Assembly (NCBI GenBank): GCA_000149225.2 | Contig: CM000693.1 | Span: 1,178,001-1,242,000 of the forward strand | DNA: 64,000 nt | Direction of reading: 5' to 3' | Origin: Lachancea kluyveri NRRL Y-12651 | Taxonomy: Eukaryota > Ascomycota > Saccharomycetes > Saccharomycetales > Saccharomycetaceae | Shown here: positions 1 through 9,120 of the stretch, one piece after another | Layout: each line of letters opens with the position of its first letter | How positions within the stretch are numbered: position 1 is the stretch's first letter | Made by a program: the position numbers and the translations under genes | The notes under the pieces: generated by a model | The model's input: the letters and a program-made list of their open reading frames with translations, nothing else | Told to the model about the DNA's origin: nothing | Databases searched by the model: none

Positions 1-369
1 GATAGACTTAGGGAGATCAATGAATTGACTAGCACCGGTACGAAAATTAGCAAACTAGAGAGGATAGCCAGTTGCTCTGTTGGAAGAAACTTGCCCATTT
101 GTATCAAATGGACAGTGTGGAGACAGCTCGTCCAGTTTTTGTTTAGCAATCGCTCAACTAAATGCTCAGCTGTACAAAAATCTGTTTTGTTGCTTCTCTG
201 CTTTCTTGTACTAAACGGTAACGATTACATGAATGTCAGATTCGGTGTTCTAAAGTACCTACTTAGATGCATCATTAATGAAAAGTTAAATGGCTTCAAA
301 AACTTGAAGAAGCTAATTTTGCTAACGGCCTCCAACTTGGCATTCTACAATATTTCGCAGAAGTGGTGA
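1..369 (+). CDS. PEX35: C-terminal part of a PEX35-like peroxisomal membrane protein (5' end outside window)
   Basis: The plus-strand frame is open from base 1 to a TGA at 367-369, about 122 codons, so it is the tail of a gene that starts left of the window. The visible part is basic with hydrophobic patches (VLLLLCFLVLNG; LLTASNLAFYN), as expected for a multi-spanning membrane protein. The identity rests mainly on position: in S. cerevisiae the gene that converges on CLC1 is YGR168C (PEX35), and here this frame converges on CLC1 in the same way. Pex35 is a peroxisomal membrane protein that affects peroxisome number. I cannot confirm the family from this fragment alone, because Pex35 is poorly conserved. 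Confidence 0.6.
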   Translation, partial: DRLREINELTSTGTKISKLERIASCSVGRNLPICIKWTVWRQLVQFLFSNRSTKCSAVQKSVLLLLCFLVLNGNDYMNVRFGVLKYLLRCIINEKLNGFKNLKKLILLTASNLAFYNISQKW

Positions 370-468
370 TTGGCTCGTTTGTACTATACTGTTGCTTTTG
401 GTTTTAAAGATTATTTATATTTTAGTCATGTTGAAAAAAAAAATGCGTTAACTTTCTGCTTCACCAAT

Positions 469-1122
469 TTAATAACTAGAGGCGCCTGGTGCTTTTTCAT
501 TACCTTTTAATCTTAGTAATATTTCCTTAAACTTAGATCTGTCTCTGCCACCAACTACATCAGCATCGTCAGTGTTTATTAACTGTAGGGCTCTATCCCA
601 AGTAGTGTTCTTCTGGGCAAAAAATTCATCCCTTTCCTTCAAAAATTGCTCAGCTTCTTTGCTGGTTGTTTCTAGTTGTTGTTGCTTCTTCTTATTGTAA
701 TTTTCGTAAAAATTGTCAATGTGCTTCACAGCTTCCTCTTGTAGCTGCTCCTTTGCCTCTTCATCGGCTTGATCTCTTTGGGAAATCTCTAAATCACGGC
801 GTTCCTTCCAGTGACTGATAGCTTCGGATGGAGTAGTAGTAGAAGTGGCTGCCTGAGGCTCACCAAATTCGTCATCTTCATCATTTTCTGGTACGGCCTG
901 TTCTTGAATAGCAGCGGCTGGGGCCTCATCTAGTTCTGGAAATTGATTTTCAAATTCCTTGATGTCCTCGTCTTCATCTTGCTTCAATAATTCTGAGTCT
1001 TGTTCCGTTTTGAACTCGTCACCTAAAATATCAGCCTCTCTCTTCAAAAAGTCAGTCTCATCACCTGCAGTTGCTTCATTAGCAGCGGTTTCATCTTCTA
1101 AAGGAGGGAACTTTTCGGACAT
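469..1122 (-). CDS. CLC1: Clathrin light chain
   Basis: The product is 217 residues, against about 233 in S. cerevisiae. It binds the clathrin heavy-chain leg and regulates coat assembly at the Golgi, endosomes and plasma membrane. The N-terminus (MSEKFPPLED, then DTDFLKREADILGDEF-like text) and the C-terminus (TWDRALQLIN, GGRDRSKFKEILLRLKG) closely match yeast Clc1. The acidic N-terminal third leads into a long Glu/Lys/Gln-rich helix at about residues 105-175 that binds the heavy chain. An in-frame upstream ATG at 1197 exists, but the added 25 residues are basic and unlike the family, so I start at 1122. It is tandem with TRS65, as YGR166W-YGR167W are in S. cerevisiae. Confidence 0.95.
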   Translation of the reverse strand: MSEKFPPLEDETAANEATAGDETDFLKREADILGDEFKTEQDSELLKQDEDEDIKEFENQFPELDEAPAAAIQEQAVPENDEDDEFGEPQAATSTTTPSEAISHWKERRDLEISQRDQADEEAKEQLQEEAVKHIDNFYENYNKKKQQQLETTSKEAEQFLKERDEFFAQKNTTWDRALQLINTDDADVVGGRDRSKFKEILLRLKGNEKAPGASSY

Positions 1123-1678
1123 TGTTGAGTGCTTTATGTGGATATTTTGTTCTGATGACTTGAATAAAACTGAAATTCGTTGTCTAAATGGTGGCAAATC
1201 ATTATCGAGTTACCCCTTTTCTAGTTTCGTATTCAATGATCATGTTGAACAAGATATTGGCTACCAGAAGGTAAATAATCAAGTTGAATACTTTATACAA
1301 AAGACTATCTAAAAGCCTTAATGACGATATGAGATTGCTTCTGGTAAGCAGTTAAGTTTCACGCTTGGTGAAGCTGCTTTAAATATTCATGTGGCCTCAA
1401 ACAATTGCAAGCCTTCAAGATATCCACAATCTCTAAAATGGTTAATATGGCTTTGTTCGAGGTGGGAAACACCAAACTGTGAAAGTTGATAAAGAACAAA
1501 CAATTTTATTTGATTTAAAGCCGTGGATAGATAGCTAGAAATAAGAATACTAAAAAAAAAAAAAACTTTATTTGCAGTAGAAGAGTGTCATCAGCATTCC
1601 AATTGTCCTAAGTTTTCTAAATATTTCAAGGCCTTTGGCCGAATAAATACAATGGAAAAGGCATAAATTGTACGATGC
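1123..1678. other. Intergenic: CLC1 promoter and TRS65 3' end
   Basis: This stretch of 556 bases lies between two minus-strand genes. It holds a 15-base A run at about 1551-1565 (a T-rich tract on the coding strand of CLC1). I see no further gene; open frames here are short. Confidence 0.6.
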
Positions 1679-3073
1679 CTAGTTGATCAGCGCGGAGGCC
1701 CCCACTCCAATATCAACGACTTCCTTTGTGTCAAGGTCCAATATCTTTAGCCCAGGAAGCGTATGATAGTATCCGGAAGCTATTCCGATAAGCTCTAAGG
1801 TAATACAGTATGTCTCGCCTGGTTGGATAATCGGCAGTTTATAATCATTGGAAAGTAGAATTATACCACCAACAGTCTTTCTGTACTTCTTATTCAGATG
1901 ATAATCTTGTTCGATACTAGTTCCTGAATTTGTATTGGATACGCCAGTACTGTAATATACAACCATATTGAGGCTACCCTGGGACACGTTAGATATTTGC
2001 AAGTCCATTTTAAATGTACTACCTTTCCGAGCCGTTATTCTGTTTTCTAGAAAATTGAACTTTACATTACTCAATTTATTTTGCATGAAAAGTGACACTG
2101 CTGAAACCGACCGTTTCATATTTGGTGAAGATTGATATAAAGTAGGGGTTGGCAGGGCGGACGGTGGTTGTGATAAGGAATTTGGGGCGCCTTTTACAGT
2201 TATATCTGTCTCCCATGATGTGTTTATCCTAAATTCGTTGGTTCTTTCACGAACTTTGTAGTATAGAGTTATTCTTACTCTTTGTTGGGCAATTTTCGTG
2301 TACGGCAATTGATAATTGATGCTGTAGCTATCTTGCTGAGACAATATAAGTGGCAATTCAAGCAAACACATTGGCCTAACTTCCACTTGTGAACATTCGT
2401 CTAATAGCTCGTATTTTATCAGATCCACGAAAATCTCTAACTCCTGGAGTTCGTATTGTTGTGCGAGTATAGTTATGGACTTGGATACCTGAAAGTCCAA
2501 AGAGGATAAGGTTTTATTCTTGGAGCTCAGTAAAAAGTTCCTCAACCTAACATTCAACAATGAATGTATTGGGTATGTTAGAGATGCTGATAAAACTTCT
2601 GCTGTCCCAGATTTGGCGGTTGTTATGGAATTTTTAAAAGGACTCTTTTTTTTGTTACTCTTTGAGTTTAGCGGTTGGAAGCTCGGTAAAAGATCTTCGT
2701 TTTCAGGGCTGCTCCTACTTTGTAATGGTTCTTTGTTCTCATAGTACTCCAATTTTATTGAAAGGATATTCTTGTGGCCATTGTTCAACACCATGCTGCT
2801 ATTGAAAATGCGGGTCCTTACGACTTCGGGATCAACCTTCCATAGGTTCTCTCCAACTTTCATAAGGCATGAATTTCCACTATTTTTGAAAACGGTAGCA
2901 TCGTTGATTGTTACGCATAGCTGTTTCATCTGTAGTTGCGAATTCTTTGAGAACAACAATATTTCCAGGTCCTCATCAAACAATATGAAATTTCGCCGTT
3001 GATGTGAATCATTTAGGTGGACAGGATCATCGTATGAATTCTTATCGAGTGGCACGAGTATTTCTATTGTCAT
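1679..3073 (-). CDS. TRS65: TRAPPII subunit Trs65
   Basis: The product is 464 residues, shorter than the roughly 560 of S. cerevisiae. Trs65 (Kre11) belongs to the TRAPPII complex, the exchange factor for Ypt31/Ypt32 at the late Golgi; loss also lowers wall beta-glucan. The C-terminal 120 residues are the best match (KKYRKTVGGIILLSNDYK, PGLKILDLDTKEVVDIG). The N-terminus has the family's short block RRNFILFDEDLEILLF. The middle is Ser/Asn/Thr-rich linker, and the length difference lies there. It sits between CLC1 and MRPS35, the same trio and order as YGR165W-YGR167W. Confidence 0.93.
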   Translation of the reverse strand: MTIEILVPLDKNSYDDPVHLNDSHQRRNFILFDEDLEILLFSKNSQLQMKQLCVTINDATVFKNSGNSCLMKVGENLWKVDPEVVRTRIFNSSMVLNNGHKNILSIKLEYYENKEPLQSRSSPENEDLLPSFQPLNSKSNKKKSPFKNSITTAKSGTAEVLSASLTYPIHSLLNVRLRNFLLSSKNKTLSSLDFQVSKSITILAQQYELQELEIFVDLIKYELLDECSQVEVRPMCLLELPLILSQQDSYSINYQLPYTKIAQQRVRITLYYKVRERTNEFRINTSWETDITVKGAPNSLSQPPSALPTPTLYQSSPNMKRSVSAVSLFMQNKLSNVKFNFLENRITARKGSTFKMDLQISNVSQGSLNMVVYYSTGVSNTNSGTSIEQDYHLNKKYRKTVGGIILLSNDYKLPIIQPGETYCITLELIGIASGYYHTLPGLKILDLDTKEVVDIGVGASALIN

Positions 3074-3347
3074 TTCATCAAGCCTTTTTCTAGGTTTGTA
3101 CGGTGTTGATAGTTACACAGGGTCTTGTAGAAGGCTCGAAAACCGTTCTCTAATGGAAAGAGAGATCGACAAAAAGTATAAAAAAAAAAACAAAAAAAAA
3201 ACGAATAACCGTAACAACGTATAAGAAAGAGTACACGAAAGGCCAAATATTTCGTATCGTCAGAGTGTTAATATTATTTACATAGCAGATTAACTATGTA
3301 CTTATTTACAGGAGAGGTTAATGCTTATGTTTAAAGTTGAGTAAGGT

Positions 3348-4577
3348 TTAAATGTAGACCATTTTGCCCAACTCGTTGAATCCAATTTTCCGATCCTTCT
3401 TACTATCACGGTTACCGCTACCATAGCGAAACCCAACCTTACCCACCGGAACATGAGTGAACTTGAACATTGACTTTTCGCCCTTTAGCAATTCACCATA
3501 TATAACCTGTTTTTTATGCTTCAAATCCTTAGCATCTTTATGACCTGCGGAGTGCTGGCCAATTGTAGACAATTTCTTCAAAGTTTCCGCAGCAGGTTCT
3601 AATTCCAAAACTTTGGATGCGTCAATTGGACCAAACGGTTGAGATTCTGCAATAGTTAGGAAACGAGAGGATAACGCCTTACCAGGAATTGGAATTTCGC
3701 TTAGGTTCTCTCTGGCTTGCTGATACTGAGGTTGGAAAACCGGGAACATTTTATACAGGGTATCAGACATTTTCCTTAGGTCAGGAGTTATACGATTCTG
3801 TAATGAGCAATAAGTTAGTAAATTCACCAAGGAATAAAAATCACACATATCGCCTTCGTTTCTTGTCAAGAGTTCAGAGTAAAATTAAAGTTTAACCATG
3901 TGTTGTGTCTTAAAGACTAATCGATTTTGTAAGTCTCATCATAATCCTATAAGAAATGAGGGATAGTGTGATAGAGAGAAAGGAAAAAAGTTGTGACATA
4001 CATGACTTTCCCATTTCTGTTCAATTTCAACCAGCTTGACTGCTGCTTCGACTCTTGGGATTTTAATGCCATATTTTTGAGACACTTCTTGCGTCGATAA
4101 TCCCTTGTTTTGAATTTCGTTGTAGATTTGAATCTTTAAATCGTCGCTAAGGATGGAATTCGTTTGGCAGTGTTTGTTTTCGGGAAACGGTTGTAAGCGA
4201 CGCCTAATTGACATAGATTGAAATGCCCTATTAGGCGGGACGGTACTCAAAGAGCCATCTGGGTTTGCGGCCTCTGGCTCACCAGTGATAGGATCCTGTA
4301 GAGCTTGACCTTTTTCAAGATCTGGCGTGATGTAGTTGGGTTGGTGATTGCTTGGTACTCTAAAGTATTTGTTGTGAGTATATTCACCTTTGAAATTCTT
4401 GGGACCCAAGAACTGCCTCATGGCGTACTTCAGATTGGTGTCATGTTTCTTTGGATTCTGCTTTCCCAGTTTCCGGAATGGGTAGAATGGGTAAGCGATC
4501 TTCCTTTTCGACAGATATCTCACCTGTTGGTGTTGCAGAGTGTGAACCACAGGACCCGATCTAGCGGTTGGGAACAT
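3348..4577 (-). CDS. MRPS35: Mitochondrial small-subunit ribosomal protein Mrps35, two exons
   Basis: Exon 1 is 4577-4002 and exon 2 is 3797-3348, giving 341 residues against 345 in S. cerevisiae. The joined junction reads KWESH then [10 protein letters not shown], which restores the family sequence across the gap. Conserved blocks are [16 protein letters not shown] near the start, [14 protein letters not shown] before the intron, and [20 protein letters not shown] at the end. The product acts in mitochondrial translation. I start at 4577 rather than the in-frame ATG at 4601, because [10 protein letters not shown] is a basic, acid-free presequence whereas the extra MEETNDST is acidic. The S. 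cerevisiae gene, as far as I recall, has no intron. Confidence 0.92.
3798..4001 (-). other. MRPS35: Spliceosomal intron in MRPS35
   Basis: This 204-base intron lies between codons (phase 0). On the minus strand it starts with the consensus donor GTATGT (4001-3996), has a perfect branch site TACTAAC (3820-3814), and ends in TTACAG (3803-3798). The branch site lies 15 bases before the acceptor, close but within the yeast range. Reading straight through would end the protein soon after residue 192 and leave the conserved C-terminal 149 residues without a start. Confidence 0.93.
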
Positions 4578-5019
4578 GGTTGAATCGTTGGTCTCTTCCA
4601 AACTATTGGTGCTTTTCCGAACGATTTGATACTCTGTAGAGGGAAACTAAACATCTGCTGAAAAATTTTTCACCTAAACCCCCATTGACGTTTTTACGAC
4701 GCATAACCCCCAAATCGTGAATACCTCATATACTGTGAATTTACCAAACCCGGAAGCTGTTGATAGTACTCAGGAAGCTTGAAGCAAAAATTGGCAGTGT
4801 GGCCCAAGCACTAGTAATACTGTTCATCTAGAGAAAATGAAGGGGACGAAGGGATGAGGCTGGTGTCTAGTGTAGTGTTGATTATCACCGGTGTTTTTCG
4901 TGAACGTTTATGTAATGAGTTCTATGTATTGAAAAGCTTAGAAGACGCGAAAAGTGACTCGATCCCTTCTTCAAGAAACAACAACCGACAAGTCCAATAA
5001 ACAGAGGCAGAGCATTTCA
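4578..5019. other. Divergent promoter region MRPS35 / MPS3
   Basis: This 442-base stretch separates two divergent genes that come from different S. cerevisiae chromosomes (VII and X). Apart from the RRPE palindrome I see no other clear element and no gene. Confidence 0.6.
4659..4672. promoter_or_regulatory. RRPE-type element, perfect palindrome TGAAAAATTTTTCA
   Basis: This 14-base perfect palindrome contains the AAAAATTTT core of the ribosomal RNA processing element. It lies 82-95 bases before the MRPS35 start and about 350 bases before the MPS3 start, so MRPS35 is the likelier target. In yeasts that did not duplicate their genome, AATTTT elements are known to control mitochondrial ribosomal protein genes together with growth genes; that link was lost in S. 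cerevisiae. Confidence 0.65.
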
Positions 5020-6954
5020 ATGGACGAGAAAAATAATTACCTCTACAATAAAAGTATCCGAAATGCATACTCTTCTTTAATACAGCAAAAGGCAAGCAGA
5101 GGTCGCCGAAACTCAGAGTTCTCCACTTCAGCGGTTGTTCCTGATGAGGACGATAGTGAGTTCAGCGATCGTGAGTCTTATCTTGAAGAGGGTGAGCGTA
5201 CTGTAGGATACACAGATGAAGAAGGCCGAGAAGATGAGGAACTGCTAGAGCATCATGATGGAGACTACGAGCAATTCAAGAAATCCATGCTACAAGATGA
5301 ATGGATAGAGGATGACAGCGAAGAAGACAAGGATTATTCTGATAGCTATATTGAGGAAGCAGATCAAGGATTCATTGCAGATGACTATTCTTATCCGGAC
5401 TATTACAGTTATGAAGAGGATAGCCCACGCCATTCAAGGAAAATGCTTTGGCTCCTCTTCCTCATAACATGCTTTGTTTTTGTTCTTTTCTTTGCTACTC
5501 GCAGTGATAGCGCATCCTCTATCGTAGTAACAACTCCGGACTTGAACAAAAAGTTGACCAACATACAATCTCAAATAAATCAGCTATACCATGAGTCGGA
5601 TGTCAACAAGAAAAACTATCAATCAGAGCTAGATAAAACTATAAAATTGATCATCTCGCAGTTTGAGAAAAATATAAAGAAGCTTTTTCCCTCTGGTTTA
5701 AAAGACGTTCAAATTTTGAAATCTGATTTACAAAAATTAAACACTAAAGTGCAAGACCTATCTGAGTCGCTAAGTCTAGGAAATGTAACCCAATGGCAAG
5801 ACCAGCTGATGGGCGAATTGCCAGACCTGCTTCCTCAAGAAATCCCAGTGGTCATTAATGGAAACTCCACCATGATGGTCATACCAGAGTTCAGCAACTA
5901 TTTGTCAAAGATCATTCCAGCTATTGCTGCTAAAAGTGTACCTAATATCACCGCTTTGGAGTATAATTTGAATGACTATGTTAAAGAAGTTTTGGCCAAT
6001 GAATTCCAGTACATTGACAAATCATATTTCCTTAGGGAATTAGAGAAAAACCTCCAGTCTAACAAGTATGAAATCTTGCAGGAAGTTGAGCAACGTTTAT
6101 CTCGAGAGACCTCTTTTGCAGCAGAGGACGGTCCTAAACATTACTCCCATATACTGTTAAGGAAAATGATACACAAGATTTACAATGCCAATCAGCATCA
6201 ATGGGAAAATGATTTAAATTTTGCGACGTTCGCCCAGGGAACACGTTTACTAAACCACCTATGCTCTAAAACTTTTGCTACCCGTGGGGGTATCTATGGC
6301 AATGAAGTTTCTCCGGTAGAACTATTGGCAGATTCAAACCACTCGCCATCCACATACTGGCTATGCGATGGCAGTAAGGATTGTAGTTGGGCGATTAGAT
6401 TCAACCAGCCGCTTTATTTGACAAAACTTACTTATGTGCATGGCAGATTTACAAATAACTGCCATATGATGGATTCTGCACCTAAGAAAGTGGCTGTATA
6501 CATAAAGCTGGCGACACGAGCAAGAAACTTTCTATCCGCTGCATTGGCCAACGGCTTTGGCGAGTCGCTGAAGAGAGATTGTGGGTTTATCAAGATAGGC
6601 ACATGGAATTATGAAATTGAAGACGCGCGCATAAGGCAAGATTTCTCATTGCCAGCATGGTTTATCCAACTAAAGCCCTTAGTGCGTAGCATTGCCTTTG
6701 TTGTGGAAGAAAACCATGGGGGTAAACACTATACCTCGTTAAGGAAATTTATAGTAAATGGGGTAACCCCGTTGGATTTACAGATAATGGATCAGACGAA
6801 GAGCCATGGAGTCCAAAAATTAACACCAGAGTATGCGATCCCGTGGGATGAAGAGGAAAGACAACGTGCATCTAAGGTCGCTATGTGGCAGCAGCAAAAC
6901 GTAAAATCCTCCCACGAAGTACCATCCTTTGGGCAGGATGAGATCGATGGATAA
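5020..6954 (+). CDS. MPS3: SUN-domain nuclear envelope protein Mps3
   Basis: The product is 644 residues, against 682 in S. cerevisiae. Mps3 crosses the inner nuclear membrane, takes part in spindle pole body duplication at the half-bridge, and tethers telomeres and centromeres. The start is the first ATG (MDEKNNYLYNKSIRNAY). An acidic stretch follows (about residues 45-140), as in the histone H2A.Z-binding region of yeast Mps3, then one membrane segment at about 142-160 (WLLFLITCFVFVLFF). Coiled-coil-like text fills about 175-360. The C-terminal SUN domain (about 400-615) carries GGIYGNEVSPVELLAD and WAIRFNQPLYLTKLTYVHG, with paired cysteines near WLCDGSKDCSW. Confidence 0.95.
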   Translation: MDEKNNYLYNKSIRNAYSSLIQQKASRGRRNSEFSTSAVVPDEDDSEFSDRESYLEEGERTVGYTDEEGREDEELLEHHDGDYEQFKKSMLQDEWIEDDSEEDKDYSDSYIEEADQGFIADDYSYPDYYSYEEDSPRHSRKMLWLLFLITCFVFVLFFATRSDSASSIVVTTPDLNKKLTNIQSQINQLYHESDVNKKNYQSELDKTIKLIISQFEKNIKKLFPSGLKDVQILKSDLQKLNTKVQDLSESLSLGNVTQWQDQLMGELPDLLPQEIPVVINGNSTMMVIPEFSNYLSKIIPAIAAKSVPNITALEYNLNDYVKEVLANEFQYIDKSYFLRELEKNLQSNKYEILQEVEQRLSRETSFAAEDGPKHYSHILLRKMIHKIYNANQHQWENDLNFATFAQGTRLLNHLCSKTFATRGGIYGNEVSPVELLADSNHSPSTYWLCDGSKDCSWAIRFNQPLYLTKLTYVHGRFTNNCHMMDSAPKKVAVYIKLATRARNFLSAALANGFGESLKRDCGFIKIGTWNYEIEDARIRQDFSLPAWFIQLKPLVRSIAFVVEENHGGKHYTSLRKFIVNGVTPLDLQIMDQTKSHGVQKLTPEYAIPWDEEERQRASKVAMWQQQNVKSSHEVPSFGQDEIDG

Positions 6955-9103
6955 ATTCTAAACATACATAACCAACAATTGGACGATAAGGAATGGAATT
7001 TTCCCTGGTCTCGTGATAGACCAAGACCGAATATTCTTTGATACCTTTCCTTATATCTGTTTTCCACAAGTGTGGAGCATGCTTGTGGAAAACAGATATA
7101 AGTAAGCGACCCAGCGTCATACCCTAAATGTCAGTGGCTCTTTTTACACAACCATCAACCTGCGATTGGCTCGCTTAAATGTCTGAGCTGCGTATAATCA
7201 AGTAACGGATGCATGCAGCCCCTTTGCTTCGTAATCGACTTCCGAGGACTCTGGAAGGATCGTACTTTAAAACTTCTTTGGATACCGCAGTAAATACGGA
7301 TACAAGGAGCTTTTTGTGCGCTCGATAGTTAGGCTATGCTTTGCACTAGCTCTTAAGGGTCGTTTTCTACATCTCAATCCTGTTTTTTGCCTACTCACCG
7401 TCCAGAGCGTCTAACTCCGATTGAGCAACTAGCGGTGTCAAAGGTAATATCCCTGGACCCCATTCTATGTATGTCCTACAATATCCCTTCTTAGCTATCG
7501 CTAATTTAAAATTCAGCACCACTTGAATTCTTCCATGTACACATATTGACTTCACTTTATCTAAGAAAAGTTTTTTCTTCGTGGAACCCTTGAGCCTAAG
7601 AATACCCTTTTACTTTTCAATACACATTTTTTCTTGGTTGGTTTTTTGTTACCAGATTCTCTGACCCACTGGCACCATGTCTTTTTATAACTATATGTGC
7701 TCCAAGCATCCAATCGAGTCGTTACTCGATACTGAAGCTGACATAACGCACAGAAATTATCGCTCCTATCAAGACTCTTCAAATGTAGCAACTCTCCATT
7801 CTTTTTTTTTCTTCTGACAGCCGTGCAAATAGCGGACAGTTCGAGGTTGCCTTGCTTCAAAAACTGATGGAGCAGCGTATTCAAACAAGAGCAAGTAAGT
7901 GTGCAAATAACTTGCAAACTGTCCCGGTTCACTCTTGCTTTGCACTCAACGACTTAGCCAGTAAAACAAGGTTTTCCTGAAACTACAAGGAGGAACTACA
8001 GACGGAGGAGCTGGTTGTTGTGATTATTCTGGACACTTCTAAAAACGCGAACGTTTCAGCCGCATCTTATTATTTTCACAGTCCGCACATGCCTTTGTGT
8101 AGGCTCGAGAACCTGAATAGCTTCACGAAGAATTATGGCGTTTTCTTTCTTCTCGAACCCCTTCCAAGACGTTACACGTACTGGCTGATGTTTTGCTGAA
8201 TACGGTCGGGCTGTGCATTGATGTATCCTGGAGCGTCGCATCTTAAGTTCCTGCGCGCCAGAGCAACTACATCCCTGACGCCAATTTTCCACCATTCGGA
8301 AGATCTCTCCTGACACTTCTGCGGAGTTGACGAGCAATCCAAAACAGGGGATCTCATATCTAATTCCACTTTTTTTATCTTTCTTATTTTGCTCTTCCAG
8401 AAGACAGGTGCTAAACCGAGAGATAGTCTAATGTATCGAGTTGTATGCAATGTTACAATGATCAAGATGGCTTCACTCGTAGGATACATGTCTACTAAAC
8501 ATGGAACTGTTTTGTATTACTTACTTTGCATACTACTTTGTGTGTAACCTTCAATACCTTATCTTTCTTTTTCCGGTACGGGGATGGTGATTAGCGGAGA
8601 TGCAGATGAGATGGTTACAGAACGTCAGTCAAAGCAGGATGTGTAGTGACACGGACGCACATTACATGATATAATACTCACTCGATCGGGCACCCCGAAC
8701 GCCACCTTTGGTCCAGTGCTAGAGAGGCTGTGACAAACTCAACTTCTGAATTATTTGAGCTCAAAGAAGATTAATTGTCATCATTTCGATGTGCTATAAA
8801 CGACGCGAATTCGCAAAAAAAATAGGATCTTTGCTACGTATATGAGATCGTAAAGGGTGTAAACATGCACAGCCTCCCGCTGGGGTTGTTCTTCTTGTCC
8901 TATGGTAAACAAGGAGAAAAAAAAGGTTTAGAACTTGCTCTTGTCCTTCCCGGTACAGGCTATGTGTTCAATCCGACTATGGGCAACTCTATTTTTTTTC
9001 TTTTTTTTCCCTCTTGCATTTTGCTTGAGTTATTTAAAAGGGCGAGACAATTATTTGCACCTGAACCACAGCTATCACTACGGTAATCATATGGATTGGA
9101 CAG
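6955..9103. other. Long intergenic stretch between MPS3 and TPH3
   Basis: This is 2149 bases without a supported gene, long for this compact genome. The first part holds the 7050-7102 hairpin. Minus-strand open frames at 7561-7932 and 8056-8489 begin at non-ATG codons or have no family match, and I do not accept them. The last 150 bases form the TPH3 promoter, with a T-rich tract at about 8991-9010 and a TATA-like TTATTTAAAAG near 9028-9040. Confidence 0.6.
7050..7102. repeat. Perfect 21-bp inverted repeat (hairpin) downstream of MPS3
   Basis: The left arm is 7050-7070 (CTTATATCTGTTTTCC then ACAAG) and the right arm is 7082-7102, its exact reverse complement. The arms are separated by 11 bases (TGTGGAGCATG). 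The structure begins 96 bases after the MPS3 stop. It could fold in the 3' region of the MPS3 transcript, or be a recent fold-back insertion. No T run follows directly, so it is not a simple terminator. Confidence 0.85.
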
Positions 9104-9120
9104 ATGGTTTCGTTATTTAA
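9091..9120 (+). promoter_or_regulatory. Short upstream ORF overlapping the TPH3 start
   Basis: An ATG at 9091 opens a nine-codon frame (MDWTDGFVI) that ends at 9120, out of frame with and overlapping the TPH3 ATG at 9104. If the transcript begins upstream of 9091, a scanning ribosome meets this ATG first, which would reduce TPH3 translation. Confidence 0.4.

Noticed and set aside
7561-8489. Minus-strand open frames between MPS3 and TPH3
   Set aside because: They begin at non-ATG codons or have no recognisable family, and codon use is not coding-like.
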